The translations under genes were made by a program, and so were the position numbers. Positions 1 to 10,735 of a stretch of DNA of 64,000 nt are shown here, piece by piece; within the stretch, counting starts at the first letter, position 1; each line of letters opens with the position of its first letter. Source of the stretch: Thelephora terrestris (Eukaryota; Basidiomycota; Agaricomycetes; Thelephorales; Thelephoraceae); NCBI GenBank assembly GCA_015956445.1, contig WIUZ02000001.1, forward strand, positions 1,922,001-1,986,000, given 5' to 3'. Under the pieces are notes generated by a model, which ran no database searches, was not told the origin of the DNA, and saw nothing but the letters and a program-made list of their open reading frames with translations.

Positions 1-94
1 GCGCACAAGTGCCTCGCATTGCTCCACCTAACATATCTAATCCTTTTGTTTGAAACCGCTACGTCAGGCTGAATCAATCAGTTACCATCTTCAG

Positions 95-508
95 GTTCCT
101 GTCTTGAGGCATAACACTCCCAAACCTGGGTACTCGTGCATTCAAGGCGTTCGAAACTATTTTGGTTCGCTCCCGGATGCCGTGAAAGATGGCGAGTTGG
201 TCGTTATTGGGGATAGAATCTTCACGGACGTGGTGATGGCGAACCGGATGAAGTCTGGAGATAACGGAAGGGGACCGCTGGCCATATGGACCTCCGGTGT
301 ATGGGCGAAGGAAGCCATGGGCATGCGATGGATCGAGAAGAAGTTAGTGGAGGCTGTGACGAGGTCCACCAATGGCGAAAGTCAGTTCACCACGCAGTTC
401 TTAAAACCGCAGGCGTTGGAGAAGTGCAACGACGATCCGGCTCCTCAGCCCGACCGTCCGAATGCTGATATCTTTGAGGGCATATGGAAGCACCTCGTGC
501 GGAAGTAG
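95..508 (+). CDS. GEP4: Mitochondrial phosphatidylglycerophosphatase, C-terminal exon (partial)
   Basis: This is the last exon of a gene whose 5' part lies outside the window. The exon is taken to start at base 95 after a CTTCAG acceptor, because the family match begins with VPVLRH there, and it ends at TAG 506-508. The motif VVIGDRIFTDVVMANRM matches the distal Asp motif (GDxxxTD) of the HAD-superfamily GEP4/PTPMT-independent PGP phosphatases. These enzymes dephosphorylate phosphatidylglycerol phosphate to phosphatidylglycerol in the mitochondrial matrix, a step of cardiolipin synthesis. The nucleophile motif (DxDx) must lie upstream and cannot be checked. An open frame runs further upstream to base 50 but looks like intron. 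Family assignment is confident; exact exon start is inferred. Confidence 0.85.
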   Translation, partial: VPVLRHNTPKPGYSCIQGVRNYFGSLPDAVKDGELVVIGDRIFTDVVMANRMKSGDNGRGPLAIWTSGVWAKEAMGMRWIEKKLVEAVTRSTNGESQFTTQFLKPQALEKCNDDPAPQPDRPNADIFEGIWKHLVRK

Positions 509-3500
509 TCATGACGTATGTGCTATACTTACCTGTGTTCATTAACGTGCCACAGTCTAATCAATCGCCACGATCACCATTCAACGTTGCAACATTCAGC
601 TTGCGCCCTAGCATCCCTCTGCTGCCCACTCGCGGATAAAACGCACACAAACGCTGAATCACGGTCGACATTGAAATTCTTGCGTTCGAGACCTGCTCTA
701 TATTCCGATTCTTCCTGACGTCATACACACGGGTCTGTCGTGACCGACGTTGTCCTTCCACCGCCACCCCCGATCACGATCATAGAACCCATCGACAATG
801 ACACAAGTGCTCGAGTGCCAGAGATCGCCGTCGGAGGGGTGGTGCTGTAACCGAATTGCCTTAATCGTAACTCACCGCCTGTCAATCTCTTCGTTTGAGA
901 TTCTCAAAGAAGTCCAGCCTTTTGCTCTCGTTATTGGCGCTTGTGTCCTGCCTCGGCACAATATTTCACGAGGTGTACGAAACATCTGACATATCAACGG
1001 CGTCTTCGATATTGTTTGTGCTTGTTTCCAGTCCCATGGTTGATGATCACCGTCGATTCATGATCCCCACCACACGCTTTACGACCCTCGTTGGATCCAG
1101 GTGCATCATCTAGAAGCTTCGAGACGAGTTCGCTGGTCTTTCGACACGTGCGCGTGAGACCGCGCCACTGAGGTTCTTCGTAAGCATCGCTCGTTTGCAA
1201 GCCCCGAGACCCAAACGAGATCCTGCATCAATGTTGGGAAACCAAACTGAATGAGACGTTGCCAGGTTAAAAAATGAGGTGACGAACTGCTCTCACCTAC
1301 TGCCACACGGAACCACTACTGTGACGAAAGGCCTTGCGCTCTTTGTTTCCTTCCGGGCTTGTGGGGATTCAATTGGGCAAATTAATTACTATCGATCACG
1401 TAGTGTTCGGACGCGTCGAGAGTTCGGACACCCGGTCATATCTCATGCAAAACCTATCCTGCCTTGCTGAAAATATTCACCAGTGTAGTAGTATACGTAG
1501 GCTTGAGATGTATCAAGTCAGATTTATTTTATTTTATGTGCTTGGGGCTCGTGGGATTAATATGTCTCAAAATCCACAAGTTTTGATACAGAATCTGACC
1601 GGATTAATTCTACACCCTTACGGAGCACTTGAAACTTGGGAAACAATTAGTGTTGCAAGTTGTCCGCCAGAAATCCAAATTTCCGGAGAGTTCTATCTGG
1701 TTAGGGGGCATATCCAAGGTGGCAAAGGAGGAGACGGTTTGGGCGTGACAAAAGGCTGTCCGGACACCCTCTTTGGGAAGGATTATTCAAGCTCCGCTGG
1801 CGAGGGTTTAGTTTTCTCGTCCGATCGGAAAGTCCACACACGACCGGACGCCTGACAGGTCTGACAGTCCAGCCATCAATCCTGTTTGGCTGCAACCCCG
1901 TCCTCCTACTCATACCCCCCTCACGGTTGACCTACAGGTGATACTTTTGTGGTAGTTCTCTCCCTAATTAACTACAGGTTCATAGCGTGATTCGTTAGTT
2001 GTACCCACACATCTTAATGCGCTTGCACCCCACCCACAGCTAATACATCCGATCTAGGAATTGATGGGAATCGAACAAAGGAGGGCGTCCGGTCGCCCTC
2101 TCGTACGAAAATCCGGTTTATTTTCCTGACTGGCAGCTGCTGAGTTTGAACGCGGCATTCACTGATCCGTGTGACCGTGCGTTACCTCCCAGCCAGAATC
2201 CGTCACACGAGTGTCCGAACTCTCGTTTTGACTTGAGAGGTGAATAACTCCAGACCCCTTTCTTCCACTGAGCCGTGGATTTTACCATAGGTAGCTTAAG
2301 GTATTTTCATTGGGTTTTGAAATTTTCAAGGGTCAAGGTGGAGTGTGTGGCCCCCCATAATTAATCTACGAACACCCCTTTTGGGGTGTCCGGGCTCTAC
2401 GTGATCGATAGTATGGGCAATCTCTTTCCCATCGACATTTGATCCCAACGGAACATATGCCACGCGGTTTCCATGCGCGCGATGTTCGACGCCCGACACG
2501 TCGGCAGCCTTACGTTGAGAACAGCGGGACCACTCCCCAGGGTCGCAGCTACCTGAAAATAAGGAAGCCGAAATAACGAAACAAAACATGGCCAGCTGAC
2601 CTGTCGTGCGACCTGACAACGATGCTATTGATGACCGTATCGTTCGCTCATCCTCTCATGACGCACACGTCGATGTCAACTCACAGGACCCACCGCTCAT
2701 CAAATCTTCAAAATGATGTTGCCGCCCGCCCCACGTCTCACACGTTGCCGATGCCGATTCCGTTCTCGCCGAAAAAGTGTCAGAGACCCGGAGTTCTCTC
2801 CACGTTTTGTGTGAGGGCTGCGGTGTGCTCGTTTGAGCTTGTAAACGTGGTCATTGCCGATCGGACGTCCACCGAGGCGTCGTTTATTTGACCTTTCTTT
2901 TGCGAGCCATGGAAGCTGTGATGTGAGGTTTCGTGTCAAAGGCTCGTGCGGCAGGAACAAACGGCGATGTAAACTGGTGGGCAGCACAGGATCAAGCGTA
3001 GACTCAAAGGCGTTTCCCCCAAAGGGCGCAATTTTCTGATGACTCTCAGGTTGGGGATTCTCCTCGACGCTCGAGGGTCCGATCTTTTTTGTTCGTTCAC
3101 AAGTCGTGTCACCGGCCACACACACAAGTCCGCGTAAATACGGGGGGTGCGCTTCGCCACCCTATAATATTGATAACCGCGCAAGTTCCGGTGCGCCGAA
3201 GAGGAAAGACTGAGTATGGTATATGCGGCTGGAAGTAAGGGAACTCATCCTGGTGTCCCTTCACGTTACCCTAGGATCAGTTCCGAACGCGGAACACCCC
3301 ATATGCTGTCACCCCGAGCGCCGAGCTGCTGTACCTCCGAAACCTTCCATCGACCAAAAAGCTTCACCATGCGATCTTGTTCGGATTCCATGTGTCCGAC
3401 ATTTTTTTGCACTGTTGATCACCACGACTGAGTACTGAGGGTTGATGCAGTGATGGAAAAGAGAAAAATTGAAGCCTGACCGGGACCGCGTGCCGCCGGG

Positions 3501-6500
3501 GTCGGCGATGTGTGAGTGGGTGAATCCACTGTGGGGACGGTAGGTATCTCTTTGAGAAACCGAGGACCGCGGTTGGCAAACTTTGGCAAACGAACGGACG
3601 TCCGGCCGCCCGGTGGTGCAAGCGACAAATATGCGAGCGCGATGAGAAAAAAACAGCAGAAGATTCCACGTGAGATCAGAGGTGGTGTTGGGTACAAGTT
3701 ATCCCGCAGAAAACTTCCATTAGGATCCCAGAAACGTGTCGTGCCAGAGACGTACTTCAAAGCTAGTGACAAAGGTTTTCACACCGGTACCAGATCGAAA
3801 GTCCTGATAGGAGATGGAGAAGCGTTGTCGTGTATAGTCAATCACTTCACCCAGCTCAGTGATAGATGATTTGCATCCGATAAGCAAGGAACGTGCACCC
3901 TTTGTTCAATCCGATCCGCCGATGCAATGAGACCGGTGGCCCAGGGAATCGATGGGAAACGTCGCGAAAGTAAAGAGTCAAGTGTGTCTAATATCTGACC
4001 AAACACGCTGATTCCCGGTCTTTAGTCGGTTTTTTTTATCAGATACTATGAAAGCAAATCGGCTCCTCGACCTCGAGTGCCACGACTCTCAAGGGTGGTC
4101 ACGATGGAAGGGGAGCCAAGGACTAAAGCTAAAGGGTCATGTATTCCGATCTGGTGTCCACGGGGTGTGCCTTTTGTGTTTGCAATGGTATGTCGAGTGT
4201 GGTTTGTCGATGTCCAGTTTTGACGGCCCTTCCCACAATAGTGCGTTCGTTAGCTGATGGACTAGGGTTGTCAATACAGTACATGACGAACAACTACCGC
4301 CGTTCGGTCCTAGCGAACTTGAGCTGTCTGTGGCGCTTTGTCACAGGTTTCTTCACATGACTGGGGAAGAAATGAAAAAATGACCACACGTCCCAAGCCA
4401 TTGCTCAGATCGATCTGACTCTGAAGGAAAAGACGTGTGCTTGATCTCACTCATGACAGTGGTTCTCTTCTTTCTGAGAGAAGCCTCGTGCCGCGCGAAG
4501 GAGATGGGAGTCCGGGACGGCGTTGCGAAAGTTTTTCTTGTCCAACGCGCATAAAACTCAATGGGCGTCAATAAAAATCTTTGAGCGGCCCAGGACTCGG
4601 AGTTGGCCAAACGGAATGGACGCTGTTGGGGTTTTCTTTCCGTTGGTTGTTGCTACGTACGTACATTTCCCATAGTTTTCGAGGACTTTCTGATCACAAC
4701 CAAGGTTTCGATCCCGCTGGACAGATCGTTTTCCGTCGCCCTGTCAATCTCTACCGAGCAAACATCGAGTGAGGTCCACGTTGTAATAAACGTACGTACC
4801 AATTGACCTAGGTGGAGCGAGGCATACAAATCTTTTAGCAAAGTTTGAGGGCCTTCGTTTTGTTGAGTCAAGATCAAATCTCGCCCATACAACATCCGTT
4901 TCAACTCATCGCTGAAAATTTTATGATCTCTCTTTCTCTCTGGCGAAAGCTAATCAGTTACGCTTTATACGCAGGGGAACGACGCAAAATGGATCATGCG
5001 GACTGGTGGAAACATCCATGACAGCTCATCGATATGATCGCGTTGCTGGGGTAGGGAGAGAGAGCGCAGCGGCAGAACGGAACTGCGTCGATAGCGTAAA
5101 GCGCACAGGCCAAAACCCACGTACCACGCGCGCCCATCGGACCCTCCCGTTCATATGAAGAGATTCGCTGCTAAGGATCGGTGAGTCCGGTGTGCAAACT
5201 GAGGATGAATACAAACGTGATCAGAAATCAGGCCGCGCGCTGATAAACCTCTTACGTGGTTGGCAGGCCTTGAGTGCAACATTGAACTAAGCCCCTTGCA
5301 TTGGTACCGAGCCTGATGCCGAAGCTGAATAGCTGGTGCTAAAGTCAGAAGCTCAGATGTACAAGGGGATCAGGTAACGACGGACGTACGGGATTCGACG
5401 ACCAGATTTGTTTTTTATCGAGCAAGGACCGAGCGTAAACAGGTCACAACCGGGAGTTGTCAACGGACGATACAATGGGGAACCTCGTGCGAAGTGCTAA
5501 CTGAATCAGTGGTGTCACGCGTCCGCAACCCACCATCGGTTTATCGCTCACCCTGTGGAATGGGAAGTGTGGCAACTCAAACAAGTGGTTGGAGCGCACT
5601 CGCCTTGATATCATCGTTATCGGTCGGCCACCGGAGTGGAGGGGCGTGGCGGGATTTGTGCGATGGGTAGCCGATTATGATGAATGGCGATAGAAGCGCA
5701 AGGCAATCAATATCAATGGTCACCATTGGGCTCATAACCATCCCGTCTATGGCAAGTGGAGTTTCAGGTACTCCCGGAGCTGATACTGACAAATATGTGA
5801 GCTGACGTCGCCAGAGATCGCCCTCGGATGGGAGGCTATCCCGAGAGGTCTGTTCAAGGAGGGCAATTGGGTCTTAATCAGTAGCCAGGTGGATACCCGC
5901 AACAATTCGAGGGTGGGTTGTGGCCGTGGGGAGTCGGAGTGAACACCGTGGGGATGACGTGAGATACTTACTCATCGTCGGAAAACACGGTCGTTCGCGT
6001 CAGAGGTGGCGCACGGCTGTGTTTCATTTCGCAGAGTGCTCTTCAGGAGCACATGACGGCCGCTGGTTTTCACGAGGACGAGCGGCCGTGAGAGATCCGT
6101 GCCACGGCGCTTAACTGGGCCTGTGGAGCTGGGGGAATCCAGACCGGGTCCACAGGAACGCGCTGTTTCTGCCACATGCGCATGAGCCCCGGGTCATCTC
6201 AAGGTGGGTCATGGGACGGGCTGGACTGTGGCTGTTTGAAAACCGGGGGGGTCAGCTAGTCGCTGCGCTTGGAACAGGAAACTACGGGGTGATTTCAGTG
6301 CTTCAGTGCAGCTGGCCTGTGTTCATCCACGATGTAAAAGGGGGATTCGAAGCGACGCCAGTGCAGGCCAATGCAAAGATTTTAGCTTTCTTGTTCCAGA
6401 CTGATCCTTTTAGGAAGGAGGAGCGTATGAATTACGATTGTGATCAATACATCAGCAGATTGATGTCTCTTCCGAGCAACTCGAGAGTCACGCGTCACGA

Positions 6501-6744
6501 AGTGTGCCACAATGTCACGGGCAGTAATTAGGTAATATTTTTGTTCCGGTACTTTTTGGGATTGTGCATCCGCTACCCCGCGCTGGCTACGAGCACCTCC
6601 TCCTCATCCTGTACCACCATCACCCACGGTTCGCGCATCAACGCCAGCAAACAGTGCAAGCATTTTTTGCGCAGAGTTTGCGGCCGTCACGAAGGCTGTG
6701 AATAAAAACGTCTTCCCGACGCATGCATTCACGAGGGAGGCCTC
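509..6744. other. Gene-poor region, no recognisable gene
   Basis: About 6.2 kb without a coding region I can support. Open frames here are short (the longest is 173 codons at 1334-1855), of shuffled composition, and match no family I know. I see no reverse transcriptase, transposase, integrase, LTR pair or clear terminal inverted repeat. The first part holds the 3' UTR of the GEP4 gene and the last part the promoter of the Ser/Pro-rich gene. Homopolymer and pyrimidine runs occur (for example T-rich at 4029-4038), but nothing more specific. Confidence 0.6.
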
Positions 6745-6786
6745 GTGCTGATTCGTGTAAGCACCTCGTTTTCGCTTTTCTGCTTT

Positions 6787-8374
6787 ATGATTTTGCTGCC
6801 TTTGGCCCCCATCACTGATTCCGCCGTAGACCAGGACCGTCCGCCTGCCGAACCGGCGTTTTTGCCACCTAAAGTCAGAAGAACGCATTTAAACGGCGTG
6901 TCCACTCTCGTGCGGGCCGAGATGTATACTAATCCGGATCGACCTGGCTTTAAATCCCTCACTCGTTCCTCCAGTCCGCCCCAGCCCGTCAATACACAGC
7001 CAACTATTTACAAGTCCCGTTCTACGTTCTCGTCCCCTTCCAGGCGGAAGAGAAGCTCCCCTGGTACATTCTCTTTGCCACCCTCCCCTAAAGTCACCCC
7101 TTTGGCCAACAAGGAAATCCCGTCGACACCTTCCAAAGTGCGCAAGTATTCGCCGTTAACGCCCTCTGCGTCCGTGTCCTCGTTTGGAACTAGTTCATTT
7201 AATTTTCATACGCCACGCACGCCCCCTAAGTCAAAGAGGTATGTTCCCTTTCTCGTAATCCATATCTCACCGATATATATCACGGAACCTAACGTCGCGT
7301 GTCCTCCGCCCCTCTAGGTATATAACCCCCCTACACTCCTCCCCTTCGATCAATTTCCCCCAACGCTCTTCGCCCTCACTAGCTATGTCTATCCAAGTAC
7401 ACCCCGCTATCATCCACTCCCCTTCGACCATGTACCAACCCTCTCCCCTGTATCCCGAACCCTCAAATAACCTGAGAAGGTCTTTATATTCGTTGTCTCG
7501 TCCGTCCTCACCCATGACGAATGTTCGTCCTCCTAGTCGTTCTGAGAAGATTCTCCGAGAGACGCTGCGCCGCGCAGAGGAGCATGACAGGACCAAGGGC
7601 TCCCCATTCTTCCTTCCGACCCCTCTCAAGGAAGACGACGACTCCGATTGCGACTGCGAAGACCTCGACGGTTTCTTTGGCCATCGAGCTTCTGGCTCAC
7701 CACGCTCAAGGTTGACAAGGAATAACAGCATCGATAAGAAGCGCAGTATGTCTCCCACTCCTCACCAGGGCTCCTCCCGTCGAGCATCAACCGCCTCGTC
7801 GAGTAGCGAAGACGTGCTGACACCACATGATGCTGTCTTGAAGAGGAGACTTGAGGGTGTTCTCTCCCAAGCGAGAGATCAGGACCTGGGAAAGCCCCAT
7901 AGGAGTATCAGCCGCCCTCGCGCACACACACGGCAGTCAAGCGTGGATTGGAACGTGCGTTTTCTATTCCTCTTGCTTGTTTGCTTTCGCTTATCCATCG
8001 TCCTTCAGCTACAGTCCCAACCCTCCAGCCCCTTACCCCCTTACTCTCCAGGGCTGCAACCACAGTCCGTAGGACCCCTGACTCCTCCGCCTACGCCCCC
8101 GCAAGTCCCGTCGATGCTTTCCCGCACAACATCAAATACCACAAATACTGGGCGGCGGCTGCCTAAGACACCAACATCACCCTCCTTCGACGCTCGCACC
8201 GCTTCTGCTATGTGTCGCCGAATCGATGGATACGTGAGTTTTGCTAATGTCGAGGGACTGGGGTCGCCTCCTGAGGACGACATCGAGTCCGTGGAAGCTG
8301 GACGACAGCACGCCTGGTTGAAATGGTTAGGTCTGAAACAAGCACCTGGCGTTGAAGGTGTCGCTCATGCGTAG
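6787..8374 (+). CDS. Ser/Pro-rich protein of unknown function
   Basis: I do not recognise this family. The model joins 6787(or 6922)-7238, 7318-7954 and 8009-8374. Intron 7239-7317 (GTATGT..CTCTAG) has phase 2 and restores one frame, which is good evidence that the gene is real. A second intron, 7955-8008, is 54 nt and in frame. The first in-frame ATG is at 6787; 6922 (MYTNPDRPGF) is an equally possible start. The protein is mostly disordered, with many SP/TP sites that could be kinase targets. It has an Asp/Glu patch (DDDSDCDCEDLDGFFG) and more ordered segments: EKILRETLRRAEEHD, DAVLKRRLEGVLSQARD, and a C-terminal MCRRIDGYVSFANVEGLG followed by a Trp-containing helix-like tail. It could be a regulator or scaffold, but no function can be assigned. 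Confidence 0.6.
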
Positions 8375-10735
8375 AGTTGCTCATTCGCTGATCGACACCG
8401 CCGCCCGCTCGGACCTGTACAGCCTCCTTCATTCTCATACACCACGTCCTCCCATTCATCCTTGTACCATCACCCATCCATCGTCCCCCTGCTGTCCACC
8501 TTGCTTCCCTCATCCTGCCGCATCCTCACCTCCATGTTTTTAATCCCTGTATCGCTTATCTCTTCCCTCCCGCCTGTCCATATACATCAAGCTTATCATA
8601 TTCGCCTCGGAAAGTGAAAATGGGACGACCAAGGCCGACGTTCCGCCGCAAAACCTGTTCTGGATGACCTCTTTGGCTGCTTCGTGGCACACACGAGGTG
8701 AACGGAAGGTTCATTCAAACAAGTTTCACGGCCCGTCCTCCTGCCTCACGTCATCCCACCACGATTGGCCTACTTTGATCTAACGGAACGTACGACTGGT
8801 CATACGGACTCCACCCTTTAATTTGGCAACATGTTGCCCGACTTTCACGCCTTCTCATGCCTTTTTTGACGACATTAGACCACCGTCCGTTCCGTTAGGT
8901 GCTTTTCCAACCTTCACACGCGCACATTTCCCAGTCCACCTGACACCCATTTACCGGCGCATTGGGGTCGACACGTGTACATCAGGTATTCACCCGTCCC
9001 ACCAAATGTCCTGACATCGGCTGTTGTGGATCTGGGCTTACTACCGGCTTTGCGTGTGGGAGTGTTTGATCGTTGGTAGCGGCCACGGTTGACGTTTCTT
9101 TAAAAATTTCTCTGCTCAGATCTCTCCCAAGTCGAGGGTCATGACAGAGACTGGACCTTTGTTTATCTCTCCTTATGACGACGTTTTTTACGGATTCCGC
9201 TGGTACTTAGGTCGATGAACGGACAGACCTATAGCAGATTAGATTTGGATTTTTCTCCTCTTTCTCTTCTCGCTGTGGCTCTCTTGCCTCCTCCCTTTAA
9301 GTTACGGATACTCTGCTCTCACGATTGTACGATTCTCCGCCCTCCTGATAGACTGGAACGCTCAACCGTAGATGACTAAATATACAGAAATCATGACAAT
9401 CAATCCAGACCGCTGCCCTCGCTTGGGCGGCTCTTGTTCCTAGTGTTTGGGGTGTTCAGCGCCCATATGGGAATTTGCCGGGGACCTGCCACTCTTATCG
9501 CTTACACTGTGTATTCTGAATTGGGGACGTCCCCTCGTTTTATCGGCGACTGATATGGCGCGACCCACCAATCCCAGGGGCGGAAAGGGGTCTCGCGTGG
9601 ATGAAGTGTTCGGACGGACGTGACTGGTTAGCTGCGGATTTCTAAATGAGTTTTTGTTTGCGTATCAGCCACATCTCATGTTTATTATCTCGGAGGGCTT
9701 AAGGGAAGGTTTTAGGGTTCATTGGTATTGTAAACCTCCGACCGCCCTGATACCTTGATCTGCACAGAACGGGACACTATCAGAGGCGCACGGGACATCG
9801 AACAGTCGATGGGCCGGGGGTCTAGACCCTTGCTTTTTCGTATCATTGCCCTTGGGCTGCGCAGAGGATAGAAAATAGGTGAAGGGCAGCAATCATCCGA
9901 GCGCCCTCTTATCTGTCAAAGTCCCTTAGTCCTTTAGAGGTTACCATGGTGCGCAGAACGGCCCGAGCGATGCAAGGGTCCTCTTCAATGACTCCAAGGG
10001 CAGTGTGTGAGATCTGGATCAACTTTCGGTGGTGGGAGATTCAGGTATTCTATACCGAGTCCAATGGCCATATTTTTGGGGTGGCGAGTATCGCGCTATC
10101 GCATCAACGTCAGCGAACCTTACGACACGGCACAGACAACGTACGAGTAAGTGGCACAGAATTCAATGACGGAACTCGATGCAATCCCCCCTTCCAAGAT
10201 CCGGTTAGCGACATGAAAGACGAATGCGGGATCGCTCCAACACGTACTGCGACGCCTGACGCGGACGGGTGACCAGGTGATAGAATTGCTGAGGGAACTT
10301 TGTAAAATGTATGGTGCGTTGCTGTAATCGCTGTGATGCCGAACCCAGAATACCCTGACCCTTTCTCCTGACCCAGACTCGCATTCTCTAGGGGAACATT
10401 CAAATGTGTTCACGTGTATTGCAAAATTGAGGGTTCCAGGACCCCTTACACTTATGATAGAGGCGGCCGAGTTGAACCTGATGCAGATGACCTGCAGATG
10501 GAAATGGAATCGGATACCATCTCGTCTACTATCTCTAGGTCACTCCGACCCGAGCCGTTCACCGGAAAAACAGGTGAGAATCCGTCCTATCGGACAGTTG
10601 CACATGATTTCGAGATTCCAGCAAACCAACATTCTGTTCGGACAGAAGGTAGATGCAATCCACTTATTCAACCAAGCTCGTACATCTTTGTACCCTTGTA
10701 GGAATCCACGTGCTTACAAACAACCATATGTCTGT
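8375..10735. other. Intergenic region between convergent genes
   Basis: About 2.4 kb between the ends of two convergent genes. It should hold both 3' UTRs. No open frame longer than about 145 codons occurs, and none resembles a known protein. I see no repeat or mobile element. Confidence 0.55.

Noticed and set aside
1334-1855. 173-codon open frame in the gene-poor region
   Set aside because: No recognisable domain, random-looking composition and no supporting splice structure.
2060-2090. tRNA-like T-arm word (GGGAATCGAAC, minus strand) at 2067-2085
   Set aside because: No matching acceptor stem, D-arm or anticodon arm could be paired around it.
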